Assembly: GCF_000757425.2 (NCBI RefSeq) | Contig: NZ_JPKR02000002.1 | Coordinates: 62,001-126,000 of the forward strand | DNA: 64,000 bases | DNA from: Tatumella morbirosei | GTDB lineage: Bacteria > Pseudomonadota > Gammaproteobacteria > Enterobacterales > Enterobacteriaceae | Direction: 5' to 3' | Part shown: piece after piece, positions 19,023 through 31,332 of the stretch | How positions within the stretch are numbered: the first letter of the stretch is position 1 | Layout: every line of letters starts with the position of its first letter | Position numbers and translations under genes: made by a program | The notes under the pieces: model-generated | What the model was told of the DNA's origin: nothing | The model's input: only the letters and a program-made list of their open reading frames with translations | Database searches by the model: none

Positions 19023-19378
19023 TCTCTACTCCTGTGATAGTGAAACCGGTACAGTGAAGTATCAATTTACAGCAGAAATAATGAACAAAAGTGTAGCTTA
19101 AATGATGAACCCCGACAGGATGTTGTGTGGCATTACCGCTGTCTCTGCAACGAAGGAGGAGAACCGGGTGGCTGGAATCTCCTCCGGGGGCCAGTCACGG
19201 GGAGCAGGTCGACTGTGGCGATATTTCCTGTGTATGGCTTAGCATTTGACAGGCACAGCCGGGTAAAATCAGCTATCTTTGGCTGGATGTCAGATATGCC
19301 ATCAAGGTCAGATAAATTCCGGGAGTTCGGTGAATTTACAGCATTTCTAATCTGTTACGATGGAGTGATGAGCGGCTG
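19023..19378. other. poxB/ybjD divergent intergenic region
   Basis: 356 bases that should hold both promoters. A GTG-started frame of 84 codons (19125-19379) overlaps the ybjD start as TGATG, but its product has no recognisable similarity. E. coli hcp-hcr, ybjE and aqpZ, which lie near here, are absent. Confidence 0.5.
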
Positions 19379-21013
19379 ATGATACTGGAACATATTGAAA
19401 TAAAGGCGTTTCGCGGGATCTCCTATTTATCATTGCCGTTTAAGCAGACGATGCTGTTGATAGGTGAAAATACCTGGGGGAAATCCAGTTTGCTGGATGC
19501 ACTTAGCCTCAGTTTATCGCCTCAGGGCATGGATTACAGTTTTACATCCCGCGACTTTTTTCAACCACAGGAAGAGCCCCGGGCTCACCGATGCCATATT
19601 TTACTGACTCTCAGCTTTGGGCCTGAAGCAGAGGCATTGCCAGACTCACTGAAAACTCTGCTGACCGGGGCTCCCTCAGAGCGGCGGGTATTACGTTATG
19701 GCGTATATGCGGTTCTGGAGGGGGAGAATGCACGTCAGTATTGCCGGTTTCCTGATGTGCCAGAGCTGTCTGATGCTGTTGCAAGCGAGGCTGCAGAGAC
19801 TCTGCGTCGTCTGTTCCCGGTGCTGCGGTTACGTGATGCGCGCTTCAATCCCAGGCAACCTGCCAGCCACCGGAGGCTGGCAGATGCCACTGATGCATCA
19901 AAGTCAGCGGCTCAGTTGACCACATTATCTGGCCGTTTTGCAGATCCGACGCGCGGCGTGAATGCTGATATGATACGTCAGGCACTGGAAACTCTGCATC
20001 AGCTTGCTGATCACTATTTCCGTATTCAGCGGTCTGCTGTGCCCTCCGATCGTCAGGAAATTTTATCGTTACGTAATGAATTACCCTGGCAGCAGCTGAG
20101 TAATCTTAGTCGTCGTATTTCTGCCATGCCCGGGAATGAGAGAGATCCCTGGTTACTGGCGCTCTTTATGGCGGTTGCACAGCCTCAGGCGACAGATTCA
20201 TTTTCTGACAGGGTCCGGCCCATACTGCTGCTGGAAGATCCTGAAACACGACTACATCCAAGGATGCTGTCGGTCACCTGGGAGTTTCTCAGCCTGTTAC
20301 CGTTGCAAAAAATTGTCACTACGAATTCCGCAGAACTACTTTCAATGGTCACACTGGAGAATATTTGCCGGCTTGATCGGGGCAGGCAATCCACCACCAG
20401 TCGTCAGCTATCGGCCGGACAACTCCCCGCTGATGAGCTGCGTAAAATCACCTTTCATATTCAGGTTAACCGTCCGTCTGCATTGTTCGGTCGTTGCTGG
20501 TTACTGGTGGAGGGTGAGACTGAAGTCTGGATGATTAATGAACTGGCACGTCTGTCGGGATTATCGTTAACTTCTGAAGGGATTTATGTGGTGGAGTTTG
20601 CTCAGGCGGGACTCAGACCGCTGCTGAAATATGCGCGTCTGATGGGAATTCCCTGGCATGTACTGACCGATGGTGATGAAGCAGGTAACAAGTATGCGAC
20701 GGTAGCCCAAAGTCAACTTTCAGAACAGCAACAGGTCCGTCATCACCTGACCCGGCTTCCGGCAAAGGATATTGAACATTACTTTTACCGGCAGGGTTTT
20801 GCTGATGTTTATCGTGAGGTGGCCGGACTCCCACCGGAGTCAGGAGTTAATATGCACCGCGTCATTACGCGAGCGATTCAGCGAAGTTCTAAGCCTTCAC
20901 TGGCGATTGCTGTGTCTTCGGCGGTTGCCGGGCGGGGAGTGCAGTCGATTCCAATGTTGTTAAGAAGAATGCTGGGCAGAGTACGCGGGCTGGCACAAGG
21001 TAAATATCCCTGA
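19379..21013 (+). CDS. ybjD: OLD-family ATPase/nuclease YbjD
   Basis: 544 residues (E. coli about 550). An SMC-like ATPase head with Walker A GENTWGKSSLLDAL at 29-42, an ABC-type Walker B segment LLLEDPETRLHP near 285, and a C-terminal TOPRIM domain with LLVEGETE near 380 and HVLTDGDEAG near 430. This is the class 1 OLD architecture seen in phage P2 Old. E. coli YbjD has no firm role. The ribosome site is poor (GGAG 13 bases upstream). As a lone core gene with no reverse transcriptase or helicase partner it does not look like a defence system such as Gabija. Confidence 0.92.
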   Translation: MILEHIEIKAFRGISYLSLPFKQTMLLIGENTWGKSSLLDALSLSLSPQGMDYSFTSRDFFQPQEEPRAHRCHILLTLSFGPEAEALPDSLKTLLTGAPSERRVLRYGVYAVLEGENARQYCRFPDVPELSDAVASEAAETLRRLFPVLRLRDARFNPRQPASHRRLADATDASKSAAQLTTLSGRFADPTRGVNADMIRQALETLHQLADHYFRIQRSAVPSDRQEILSLRNELPWQQLSNLSRRISAMPGNERDPWLLALFMAVAQPQATDSFSDRVRPILLLEDPETRLHPRMLSVTWEFLSLLPLQKIVTTNSAELLSMVTLENICRLDRGRQSTTSRQLSAGQLPADELRKITFHIQVNRPSALFGRCWLLVEGETEVWMINELARLSGLSLTSEGIYVVEFAQAGLRPLLKYARLMGIPWHVLTDGDEAGNKYATVAQSQLSEQQQVRHHLTRLPAKDIEHYFYRQGFADVYREVAGLPPESGVNMHRVITRAIQRSSKPSLAIAVSSAVAGRGVQSIPMLLRRMLGRVRGLAQGKYP

Positions 21014-21063
21014 CCCCCTTTATTTAACGTGCTGTGCGGGGGAGACTTGCGCAGCCCGTTGGA

Positions 21064-21291
21064 TTATGACAGATTGATCTCAGCGTCAGAGAGCGGAATA
21101 ATCAGACTTGCCTGGTTACCTTTGTCGCCTTCGCTGGCGTTAAAATTGACTTTCTGTCCGGCCTTAAGTGTTTTATATCCTTCCATCTGAATGGTGGAGT
21201 AATGTGCGAAAACATCTTCACCTCCTGTGTCCGGACAAATAAAACCGAATCCTTTGGCATTGTTAAACCATTTTACAAAACCCGTTTCCAT
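21064..21291 (-). CDS. cspD: Cold-shock-like protein CspD
   Basis: 75 residues from the ATG at 21291; an upstream in-frame start would add 44 residues unlike any cold-shock protein. RNP1-type KGFGFICP and RNP2-type DVFAHYSTIQ mark the OB fold. Unlike CspA it is stationary-phase induced and binds single-stranded DNA to inhibit replication. Divergent from clpS, as in E. coli; there CspD is degraded by Lon. Confidence 0.95.
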   Translation of the reverse strand: METGFVKWFNNAKGFGFICPDTGGEDVFAHYSTIQMEGYKTLKAGQKVNFNASEGDKGNQASLIIPLSDAEINLS

Positions 21292-21595
21292 GTGACGATG
21301 CCTCTCACCTGAATTGCAAAATTGAAAGAAGATGGCTGAGTAACAATAGCCACCTGATGAAAAAACAGACAAGCCGTTAGCTGAGACTATCTCTTTACCT
21401 GCAAACAGGGTCAAGAAATTCAAACCGGCGACCAGGGATAATTGCTCAAACTTTGAAGCAGTTAACGCTATGGCGTATCGAAGGGAGTGTGTTTTATCTT
21501 TATCAATCGCCTTGCAGGCTGCGCATCATTTTTGCGGCATGTTAGACTTAGCGGATGAAACTTACGCAAAGTAGCGGGCACTTCAGTGGAATATT
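21292..21595. other. cspD/clpS divergent intergenic region
   Basis: 304 bases holding the two divergent promoters. I see no gene and no clear terminator or known operator. Confidence 0.5.
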
Positions 21596-21919
21596 ATGGC
21601 GAACACTAACGACTGGCTAAATTTCGAACACCTTGCAGAGGATAAAATCCGTGAGGAGCTGAAGCCACCGTCAATGTATAAGGTTATTTTGAACAATGAC
21701 GATTATACACCTATGGAATTTGTTATTGACGTACTGCAAAAGTTCTTTTCTTATGATACTGAACGCGCAACACAGTTAATGCTGACGGTACATTACGAAG
21801 GAAAAGCCATTTGTGGTGTGTTTACTGCCGAAGTGGCAGAAACTAAAGTCGTCAGAGTGAACCAGTACGCACGGGAAAATGAACATCCTTTGCTGTGCAC
21901 TCTGGAAAAAGCTGATTAA
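21596..21919 (+). CDS. clpS: ClpA adaptor ClpS (N-recognin)
   Basis: 107 residues, E. coli 106. It binds proteins whose N-terminal residue is Leu, Phe, Tyr or Trp and hands them to ClpAP. The N-degron pocket segments [23 protein letters not shown] and the histidine in [22 protein letters not shown] are conserved. It precedes clpA by 52 bases. Aat, which creates N-degrons, is encoded 3 kb downstream. Confidence 0.97.
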   Translation: MANTNDWLNFEHLAEDKIREELKPPSMYKVILNNDDYTPMEFVIDVLQKFFSYDTERATQLMLTVHYEGKAICGVFTAEVAETKVVRVNQYARENEHPLLCTLEKAD

Positions 21920-21971
21920 GCCACCATATCTACAGGCAGACATCAGAGCGTTAATTGAGGGGAGGTGCCTT

Positions 21972-24254
21972 ATGCTCAATCAAGAACTGGAACTCAGTTT
22001 AAATATGGCTTTCGCCAGGGCGCGGGAGCACCACCATGAGTTTATGACTGTGGAACACCTGTTACTGGCGCTGATCAGTAATCCGTCAGCACGCGAAGCA
22101 CTCGAAGCCTGCTCGGTGGATTTGGGGGTGCTGCGTCAGGAACTTGAAACCTTCATCGAAAAAACTACCCCGGTCCTTCCGGACAGTGATGCAGAACGTG
22201 ATACCCAGCCGACGCTGAGCTTTCAGCGGGTGTTGCAGCGTGCTGTATTCCATGTGCAGTCTTCCGGTCGCAGTGAAGTCAACGGTGCCAATGTGCTGGT
22301 GGCTATTTTCAGCGAGCAGGAGTCTCAGGCGGCATACCTGCTGCGTAAGCATGAAGTCAGCCGTCTGGACGTGGTGAACTTTATTTCTCATGGGACCCGT
22401 AAAGACGAATCAGACAGTTCGCCGAATACGGATAACCAGGCCAATAATGAAGAACAGAGTGCAGGCGGGGAGGAACGTATGGAGAACTTCACCACCAATC
22501 TGAATCAGCTGGCAAGGGTCGGCGGTATCGATCCGTTAATTGGCCGGGACAAAGAGCTGGAAAGGGCGGTGCAGGTATTGTGTCGCCGTCGTAAAAACAA
22601 CCCGTTACTGGTGGGTGAGTCCGGCGTCGGTAAAACCGCGATAGCCGAAGGTCTGGCATGGCGCATCGAACAGGGTGATGTCCCTGAGGTGATGAAAGAC
22701 TGTACTCTGTATTCCCTGGATATCGGTTCTCTGCTGGCCGGCACTAAGTATCGTGGTGATTTCGAGAAACGCTTTAAAGCTTTGTTGAAACAGCTGGAGC
22801 AGGACGAAAACAGCATTCTGTTTATCGATGAGATCCATACCATCATCGGTGCGGGAGCCGCTTCCGGAGGCCAGGTTGATGCCGCTAATCTGATTAAACC
22901 ACTGCTTTCCAGTGGCAAAATCAGAGTGATGGGCTCGACGACATATCAGGAATACAGCTCGATCTTCGAAAAAGATCGTGCGCTGGCACGGCGCTTCCAG
23001 AAGATTGATATTACTGAACCTTCTGCCGAAGAAACCATCCAGATTATCAATGGTCTGAAAGCCAAATATGAAGCACATCATGATGTTCGCTACACTGCCA
23101 AAGCGGTGCGTGCAGCGGTCGAGTTAGCGGTGAAATACATCAACGATCGCCATCTGCCCGATAAAGCGATTGACGTTATTGATGAGGCGGGAGCCAGGGC
23201 GCGTCTGGTACCCCAGAGCAAACGCAAAAAAACCATTAACGTCCAGGATATTGAGTCAGTTGTCGCCCGTATTGCGCGGATTCCGGAGCAGAGTGTTTCA
23301 GCCACGGATAAAGATACCTTACGTAATCTCGATTCACGGCTGAAAATGCTGGTATTTGGACAGAATAACGCCATCGATGCGCTGGCTGAAGCGATAAAAA
23401 TGAGCCGGGCGGGCCTGGGTCAGGATCATAAACCGGTGGGATCCTTCCTGTTTGCCGGGCCTACCGGGGTAGGTAAAACAGAAGTGACGGTACAGCTCGC
23501 GAAAGCGCTGGGGATTGAGTTATTGCGCTTTGATATGTCTGAATACATGGAAAGACATACCGTGAGCCGACTGATCGGGGCCCCTCCGGGCTATGTTGGC
23601 TTTGACCAGGGCGGATTACTGACCGATGCGGTGATTAAACATCCTCACTCAGTAGTATTGCTGGATGAAATCGAAAAAGCGCACCCTGATGTGTTTAACC
23701 TGCTGTTGCAGGTGATGGATAATGGCACACTGACGGATAATAATGGTCGTAAAGCCGATTTCCGTAATGTGGTACTGGTCATGACGACCAACGCCGGAGT
23801 TCGTGAGACTGAACGTAAATCGATTGGTCTTATCCATCAGGATAATACGACAGATGCGATGGAAGAGATTAAAAAGACCTTTACGCCGGAATTCCGTAAC
23901 CGTCTGGATAATATCATTTGGTTTGACCATCTCTCTGCCGAGGTGATTCATCAGGTGGTGGATAAGTTCATTGTTGAGTTGCAGGCACAACTGGACCAGA
24001 AGGGTGTTTCTCTGGAAGTCAGTGATGAAGCCCGTGACTGGCTGGCTGAAAAAGGCTATGACAAGGCAATGGGTGCAAGACCAATGGCACGAACAGTGCA
24101 GGAGAACCTGAAGAAACCGTTGGCGAATGAACTGCTGTTTGGTTCGTTGGTTGACGGAGGATCAGTCATCGTAGCGCTGGATAAAGCCAGCAATACGTTA
24201 ACCTACCACTTTGAAAGTGCTGAAAAGCGCAAAGCAGCAGGTACGGTACATTGA
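21972..24254 (+). CDS. clpA: ATP-dependent Clp protease ATP-binding subunit ClpA
   Basis: The ATG at 21972 has a GGGGAGG site and starts MLNQELELSLNMAFARA; the open frame upstream overlaps clpS and is not used. 760 residues (E. coli 758). An N-domain with two Clp repeats is followed by AAA+ module 1 (Walker A GESGVGKTAI, Walker B ILFIDEIHT) and module 2 (GPTGVGKTEV, VVLLDEIEKAH). It unfolds substrates and feeds them to ClpP, with ClpS switching it to N-degron substrates. Confidence 0.97.
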   Translation: MLNQELELSLNMAFARAREHHHEFMTVEHLLLALISNPSAREALEACSVDLGVLRQELETFIEKTTPVLPDSDAERDTQPTLSFQRVLQRAVFHVQSSGRSEVNGANVLVAIFSEQESQAAYLLRKHEVSRLDVVNFISHGTRKDESDSSPNTDNQANNEEQSAGGEERMENFTTNLNQLARVGGIDPLIGRDKELERAVQVLCRRRKNNPLLVGESGVGKTAIAEGLAWRIEQGDVPEVMKDCTLYSLDIGSLLAGTKYRGDFEKRFKALLKQLEQDENSILFIDEIHTIIGAGAASGGQVDAANLIKPLLSSGKIRVMGSTTYQEYSSIFEKDRALARRFQKIDITEPSAEETIQIINGLKAKYEAHHDVRYTAKAVRAAVELAVKYINDRHLPDKAIDVIDEAGARARLVPQSKRKKTINVQDIESVVARIARIPEQSVSATDKDTLRNLDSRLKMLVFGQNNAIDALAEAIKMSRAGLGQDHKPVGSFLFAGPTGVGKTEVTVQLAKALGIELLRFDMSEYMERHTVSRLIGAPPGYVGFDQGGLLTDAVIKHPHSVVLLDEIEKAHPDVFNLLLQVMDNGTLTDNNGRKADFRNVVLVMTTNAGVRETERKSIGLIHQDNTTDAMEEIKKTFTPEFRNRLDNIIWFDHLSAEVIHQVVDKFIVELQAQLDQKGVSLEVSDEARDWLAEKGYDKAMGARPMARTVQENLKKPLANELLFGSLVDGGSVIVALDKASNTLTYHFESAEKRKAAGTVH

Positions 24255-24280
24255 TCCGTTATCCTGTTCAGTAAAAACAG

Positions 24281-24305
24281 AAGGCCGGATATTCCGGCCT
24301 TTTTT
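24281..24305 (+). terminator. Terminator of clpA
   Basis: AAGGCCGGA-TAT-TCCGGCCTT (24281-24301) followed by T residues to 24305. A strong Rho-independent terminator; flanking A residues suggest it may also act on infA from the other side. In E. coli the tRNA-Ser gene serW lies here; it is absent. Confidence 0.85.
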
Positions 24306-24340
24306 ATGCCGCTATTTCAGGCAAATTATTTTACTGAAAA

Positions 24341-24905
<565 letters not shown>

Positions 24906-25616
24906 CTAAATTACGTGGCCTGGTTGCCAGCAGTCAGCCTGCAACGGCTGGTTCTGCAGAGTACCGAGGAGTTGCAGATAATGCTCACGAGATATTTCCC
25001 TGGCCCCCAACGATGCAGTATGGGGATTAAGGATCTGGCAATCAATTAACCGACCACCGTGATCAGAAAAATGTTGGCAAAACTTCATCAGTGCAGTTTT
25101 AGACGCATTTTCAGCGCGGCTGAACATCGATTCGGCACAAAATAGCTGGCCGACCGCCATACCATATAAACCACCAGTCAACTGATCACCCTCCCATACT
25201 TCGACGGAGTGCGCCAGGCCCACACCGAATAGCTCCTGCCAGGCGGCGATAACCTGATCTGTAATCCAGGTGCCGTCTGTGCGTTGTGTAGCGCAGCCAT
25301 GAATAACGGACGAAAAATCCTGGTCGACGGTGACTCTGTAGTGGGATGTCCGGTGGAAACGGGCCATACTGCGACTGACATGAAACTCTCCCGGAGGTAA
25401 TACTGCCCGCGGATCAGGTGACCACCAGAGCAGAGGATCCTGTTCTGAAAACCACGGAAAAATACCCTGCCGATAGGCGCTGATCATTCTTTCAACGGAA
25501 AGATCGCCACCGAAAGCCAGTAATCCGTTAGGTTCCCGCAGTGCCGTATAGGGGTCAGGAAAACTCACAGAGTGGTCAGCTAATTGTGGCAGATACAGTG
25601 GCATGTTATTGCTCAT
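24906..25616 (-). CDS. aat: Leucyl/phenylalanyl-tRNA-protein transferase Aat
   Basis: 236 residues, E. coli 234. It attaches Leu or Phe from aminoacyl-tRNA to N-terminal Lys or Arg, creating N-degrons read by ClpS. Conserved blocks: [57 protein letters not shown] and [16 protein letters not shown]. The start overlaps the cydC stop by four bases, so it belongs to the cydDC-aat transcription unit. Confidence 0.96.
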   Translation of the reverse strand: MSNNMPLYLPQLADHSVSFPDPYTALREPNGLLAFGGDLSVERMISAYRQGIFPWFSEQDPLLWWSPDPRAVLPPGEFHVSRSMARFHRTSHYRVTVDQDFSSVIHGCATQRTDGTWITDQVIAAWQELFGVGLAHSVEVWEGDQLTGGLYGMAVGQLFCAESMFSRAENASKTALMKFCQHFSDHGGRLIDCQILNPHTASLGAREISREHYLQLLGTLQNQPLQADCWQPGHVI

Positions 25617-27346
25617 TCACGGGTTAAACGCTGGCAAAATTGCCGGTAGCGACCATCAAGATGTAAGAGCTGCGAGTGGCTGCCTTGCTCAATGATCTTT
25701 CCGTTCTCCATAACGCAGATCCGATCCATTTTGTCCAGACCACTCAGACGATGGGTGACCATGATTACGGTTTTGTCGCGGGTTACACGCCAGAGTAGTT
25801 CAAGTATTTGCTGTTCTGTGTTGGCATCCAGACCTTCAGTGGGCTCATCGAGCAACCAGAGATCACCCTGATGCAGCAACGCCCGGGCAATGGCTAAACG
25901 ACGTAGTTCTCCGCCTGACAGTGTCCGGCCGCCTTCACCCATCCAGGTGTTCAGTCCTTCGTTATCCAGCAATGTCTCCAGACCGGTGAGTTGTAACACG
26001 TCGACCAGTTCACTGTCACTACTGTTGGCTGCCGCAAGATTCAGGTTATCACGCAGAGTCTGGTTAAATAATGCAACCCGTTGTGTCACCACACTGGTTC
26101 TTTGACGCAGTGAAGTTTCGTCCCAGTCCCGAAGTGGAAGTTGGTTAAAACAAATTTCACCATGAGACGGGTCATATGCCCGGGTGAGCAACTGGAGGAG
26201 CGTTGATTTACCGCAGCCGGTGAAACCAAGCAGAGCAATCTTTTCTCCGCGACAAGCTTGCAGGTTAAGACCGTCCAGTACTGGTCGATGTTGACCCGGA
26301 TAAGCAAAACTCAGGTTAGTGACCCGCAGAGCAATGCCGGTTGTTTGAGCGGCAGTTGACTGAGACGGAAAAATCACCTGCGGATCTTTATCTAATAGTT
26401 CCGTTAACCGGCGGGCCGACAATACCACTCTGGAAATATGCAGAAATGATGCTGCCACGGGTCCAAGCGCTTCGAACGCCGCCAGCACGCAGAAAGCAAA
26501 CAGCGCGACAAACGTCGGATCCTGCCCGGGAGAGGTTAGCCACAACGAACCCAGCCATAAAATCAGACAAACTGTCGCTCCGGTGATGATGGTCAGGGCA
26601 CTTTGTGACGCAGCGGTCAGAGATTGCTGCTGCTGTCGCGCTTTGGCTAATTGTTGTCCTGTCAAAGATAACTGCTGCTGCCAGTGTTTATCATGCTGGT
26701 AAATTTTTAGCTCTGCCATACTGCTCAGCCAGCGGGTCAGCTGCAGGCGGTATGTCGCATTTAGCGTAGTCACTTGTTGGCCGGATGAGATTCCCAGCCG
26801 GTAAAATATTATTGGCAGTAGCAACAAACTTAGCAGCATGATGCCGCCGGTAATCATTGCCAATGGCAGGCTAAGATAACTCAGGCCCAGGGTCACGACA
26901 ATAATGACCAGTAAGGCACCTGCAAGTGGAGAGAGAACCCGAAGATAAAGATGGTCCAGGTTATCGACATCGGCGACAAAGCGGTTTAGCAGGTCCCCCT
27001 GGCGAAATTGAGACAATCCGGCAGGGGAGAGGGGAAACAGCTTGCTAAAGGTAAAAACCCGCAGATGTTGCAGAACACGGAATGTGCCGTCATGACTGAC
27101 CAGACGTTCAAAATAGCGGGCAGCTGTGCGAATGATTGCCGCTCCCCGGACTCCGGCTGCAGGCAGCATATAGTTGAAACTGTAAAGTCCGGCGGTTCCG
27201 GCCAGGGCTGATGCTGCAAGGAACCAGCCGGAAAGTGTCAGCAGGCTAATGCTGGCCAGCAGGGTAACAATGGCCAGTATCAGGCCAAGGAACAGCCGTA
27301 ATCCGTGTCTCCTCCAAAGGCGAAGAAAAGGCAACAACGCACTCAT
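25613..27346 (-). CDS. cydC: Glutathione/cysteine ABC exporter subunit CydC
   Basis: 577 residues; a type I exporter half with six membrane helices then an ATPase: Walker [13 protein letters not shown], signature [16 protein letters not shown], Walker [13 protein letters not shown]. With CydD it exports cysteine and glutathione to the periplasm, which is required to assemble cytochrome bd. Overlaps cydD by four bases (ATGA) and aat by four. Confidence 0.96.
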   Translation of the reverse strand: MSALLPFLRLWRRHGLRLFLGLILAIVTLLASISLLTLSGWFLAASALAGTAGLYSFNYMLPAAGVRGAAIIRTAARYFERLVSHDGTFRVLQHLRVFTFSKLFPLSPAGLSQFRQGDLLNRFVADVDNLDHLYLRVLSPLAGALLVIIVVTLGLSYLSLPLAMITGGIMLLSLLLLPIIFYRLGISSGQQVTTLNATYRLQLTRWLSSMAELKIYQHDKHWQQQLSLTGQQLAKARQQQQSLTAASQSALTIITGATVCLILWLGSLWLTSPGQDPTFVALFAFCVLAAFEALGPVAASFLHISRVVLSARRLTELLDKDPQVIFPSQSTAAQTTGIALRVTNLSFAYPGQHRPVLDGLNLQACRGEKIALLGFTGCGKSTLLQLLTRAYDPSHGEICFNQLPLRDWDETSLRQRTSVVTQRVALFNQTLRDNLNLAAANSSDSELVDVLQLTGLETLLDNEGLNTWMGEGGRTLSGGELRRLAIARALLHQGDLWLLDEPTEGLDANTEQQILELLWRVTRDKTVIMVTHRLSGLDKMDRICVMENGKIIEQGSHSQLLHLDGRYRQFCQRLTRE

Positions 27347-29115
27347 AGCTTTATCTCCTGACGCGAATGGGACAACATATCAGTGAACAGACCCGGGGCC
27401 TCGGCCAGCGCCTGCCAGTCACCCTGTTGAACAATTTGTCCCTGGCTCATCACCCAGATCTCGTCCCAATTCTGCAGCCCTTCGGGCTGATGAGTAATCA
27501 TCAATGTCGTTTGTTGCAGGGAAGCAGCATGTAATGCCTGCATGACTTGTTGTTCGCTATGGCTGTCCAGGCTGGCGGCCGGTTCATCTAACAGCAACAG
27601 GCCGGCAGGCAGTAACAACGCTCTGGCCACGGCTACCCGTTGGGCCTGTCCGACAGATAATCCTGAGCTATCATCACCAATAAACGAATCAACCCCCCGG
27701 GCCAACTGAGGGAGAAACTGGCTAACCCCGGAGGATTGCAGAGTCTGCTCAAATTGTTGTTCGCTACATTTACGCCCAAAGGTAATGTTCTGACGTAGAC
27801 TGGCTTCCGGCAATGCGGGGTTTTGTCCAACCCAGGCAATCTGTTGCTGCCAGTTCTCAACATCGGTTTCACGCAGTTCACTGCCATTAACCGTCAGCGA
27901 GCCCTGGTAAGGGAGAAAGCCGAGCAATGCATTCATCAGTGAAGTTTTTCCAGCACCACTGGTTCCCAGCAGCGCGACCCGCCTGCCTGCCTGAAGAGTA
28001 AAATTTAATGGCTGTGTCAGGGGAATGCCGCCGGCAGTCGTCACGACCAGATCGGTGGCGTGCAGAGTGACCGGTCCGATCCCCGGTGGCTGTGACCCTG
28101 GCCGGGGAATCTCCTCTGGCTGGGTTTGTTGCATAAAATCTTCCAGTACATCTGCGGCACCGGTGGCCTGAGCTTTGGCGTGGTAGAAATTCCCCAGATC
28201 GCGCAGCGGCTGAAAGAATTCAGGCGCCAGAATTAACACCAGAAAACCGGCAAATAAGGTGACCCCCCGGTGATAATCCCCAAAGTGCAAGACACCAAGA
28301 TAAGAGAAGCCGAAATAGACGGCGACCACGGCTATCGAAATTGCTGCAAAAAACTCAAGAACAGCGGAGGATAAGAAAGCCATACGCAAAACCTCCATTG
28401 TGCGCTGGCGAAACTGCTCTGAACTGTCAGCAATAGCCCGCTGTTCTGCGCTACCACGCTGAAACAGCCGTAAGGTCTCCAGTCCCCGTAACCGGTCAAG
28501 AAAGTCACCGCTCAATCTTGCCAGTGCATGGAAATTTTTACGGTTTGCTTCTGCCGCCCCCATGCCGACCATTGCCATAAATAATGGGATCAGTGGTGCG
28601 GTGCAAAACAGAATTAATGCAGCGCTCCAGTTTAACGGGGCCAGTACTAACAGGATCATTAGCGGAATGAGGGCCGCCAGGGACATCTGTGGCAGGTAAC
28701 GTGCATAATAATCATGCATGTTATCAATCTGTTCCTGCAATAGCGTGGTCCAGCTACCCACTGGACGGGTTTTAATCCCCACCGGGCCAAGAGATTCCAG
28801 GCGATCGATGATTTGTCGTCGGATAGCTTCACAGATGGCGGTTCCAGCCCGGAAACCAAACAGCTCCCTGAAATAATGCAACAGCGCCCGCAAGATAAAG
28901 CATCCTGCCAGAGCAAAGAGACGTGGTAGCAATGGGGTATCAGTTGCTGGCCGCACAATGATGGACTCAAGCAGGCTGGCCAGCAGAGCGGCCTGGGCAA
29001 TAATCAAAATGGCACTGAATATTCCGGTGATCACAGAAAGGCGTAACCAACGCTGGCCAAAATGACGTTGCTGTTTCAGCCAGCGTATCAAAAACTGTTG
29101 TCTGGATTTATTCAT
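27343..29115 (-). CDS. cydD: Glutathione/cysteine ABC exporter subunit CydD
   Basis: 590 residues, E. coli 588. Six-helix transmembrane domain followed by an ATPase with Walker A GTSGAGKTSLMN, signature LSVGQAQRVAVARALL (Val in place of the usual Gly, as I recall also for E. coli CydD) and Walker B LLLLDEPAASLDSHSE. Partner of CydC. It follows trxB on the same strand, with a terminator between. Confidence 0.96.
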   Translation of the reverse strand: MNKSRQQFLIRWLKQQRHFGQRWLRLSVITGIFSAILIIAQAALLASLLESIIVRPATDTPLLPRLFALAGCFILRALLHYFRELFGFRAGTAICEAIRRQIIDRLESLGPVGIKTRPVGSWTTLLQEQIDNMHDYYARYLPQMSLAALIPLMILLVLAPLNWSAALILFCTAPLIPLFMAMVGMGAAEANRKNFHALARLSGDFLDRLRGLETLRLFQRGSAEQRAIADSSEQFRQRTMEVLRMAFLSSAVLEFFAAISIAVVAVYFGFSYLGVLHFGDYHRGVTLFAGFLVLILAPEFFQPLRDLGNFYHAKAQATGAADVLEDFMQQTQPEEIPRPGSQPPGIGPVTLHATDLVVTTAGGIPLTQPLNFTLQAGRRVALLGTSGAGKTSLMNALLGFLPYQGSLTVNGSELRETDVENWQQQIAWVGQNPALPEASLRQNITFGRKCSEQQFEQTLQSSGVSQFLPQLARGVDSFIGDDSSGLSVGQAQRVAVARALLLPAGLLLLDEPAASLDSHSEQQVMQALHAASLQQTTLMITHQPEGLQNWDEIWVMSQGQIVQQGDWQALAEAPGLFTDMLSHSRQEIKL

Positions 29116-29200
29116 AAGGTTTGCTGTGAGCCTGGCATGCAGAGGAAATGATTAATATCCCTTAATTTAATGCAGGAACTTTAGCATGATGGACAATAAA

Positions 29201-29225
29201 AAGGCGACAGATTCACTGTCGCCTT
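29201..29225 (-). terminator. Terminator of trxB
   Basis: AAGGCGACAG and CTGTCGCCTT (29201-29210, 29216-29225) form a 10-bp stem with a 5-base loop. On the minus strand it is followed by TTTTTA, so it ends the trxB transcript. Confidence 0.85.
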
Positions 29226-29252
29226 GTTTCACATCAAATTCTCAGCAAAAAT

Positions 29253-30722
<1,470 letters not shown>

Positions 30723-31217
30723 ATGACAGACAATAAGAAGCGTCCAGGCAAAGATCTTGATCGTATTGACAGGAATATTTTGAACGAGCTGCAGAAAGAT
30801 GGCCGGATTTCAAATGTTGAGCTTTCAAAACGTGTCGGATTATCACCCACACCTTGCCTTGAGCGGGTCAGGCGTCTTGAGCGTCAGGGATTTATCCTGG
30901 GTTACACAGCATTACTCAATCCACACTACCTGGATGCCTCATTACTGGTTTTCGTTGAGATAACTCTGAATCGCGGGGCTCCGGATGTTTTTGAACAATT
31001 TAACGCCGCCGTGCAAAAACTTGAGGAAACTCAGGAATGTCACCTGGTTTCCGGTGATTTTGACTATTTGTTGAAAACCCGTGTGCCAGACATGTCAGCC
31101 TACCGCAAATTGCTCGGTGAAACCTTGCTGCGTCTGCCCGGAGTGAATGACACCCGGACTTATGTGGTGATGGAAGAAGTGAAGCAGAGTAACCGCCTGG
31201 TGATTAAAACTCGCTAA
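30723..31217 (+). CDS. lrp: Leucine-responsive regulatory protein Lrp
   Basis: 164 residues and nearly identical to E. coli Lrp: N-terminal helix-turn-helix (RIDRNILNELQKDGRISNVELSKRVGLSPTPC region, about 10-45), then the RAM/AsnC ligand-binding domain. A global regulator of amino-acid metabolism, transport and fimbriae; in E. coli it also acts on serC-aroA. The first residues (TDNK) are the main difference. Confidence 0.98.
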   Translation: MTDNKKRPGKDLDRIDRNILNELQKDGRISNVELSKRVGLSPTPCLERVRRLERQGFILGYTALLNPHYLDASLLVFVEITLNRGAPDVFEQFNAAVQKLEETQECHLVSGDFDYLLKTRVPDMSAYRKLLGETLLRLPGVNDTRTYVVMEEVKQSNRLVIKTR

Positions 31218-31256
31218 ATCAGACAGGTGCAAAATCTTTAGCAATTAGGTACACTC

Positions 31257-31272
31257 CTGTAAATTCATACAG
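31257..31272 (+). promoter_or_regulatory. LexA (SOS) box upstream of ftsK
   Basis: CTGT-AAATTCAT-ACAG is a full CTGT-N8-ACAG LexA box. It sits about 60 bases before the ftsK start, matching the E. coli dinH box at the same place. Confidence 0.85.
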
Positions 31273-31299
31273 GGACAGTGCTAATACCGGTGCTGTTCC
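31272..31299 (+). terminator. Hairpin after lrp
   Basis: GGGACAG (31272-31278) pairs with CTGTTCC (31293-31299) with one G-T, followed by TCTCTT. It may be a weak lrp terminator or part of the ftsK leader, as it overlaps the LexA box edge. Confidence 0.4.
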
Positions 31300-31332
31300 T
31301 CTCTTAAGTTGACAGGCACCTGGAGAGTTCTC

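Noticed and set aside
19379..21013. YbjD as part of a Gabija-like defence system
   Set aside because: It is a conserved core gene at its usual place, with no helicase or other partner beside it.
21292..21423. N-terminal extension of CspD by 44 residues
   Set aside because: Unlike any cold-shock protein; the ATG at 21291 gives the normal length and start.
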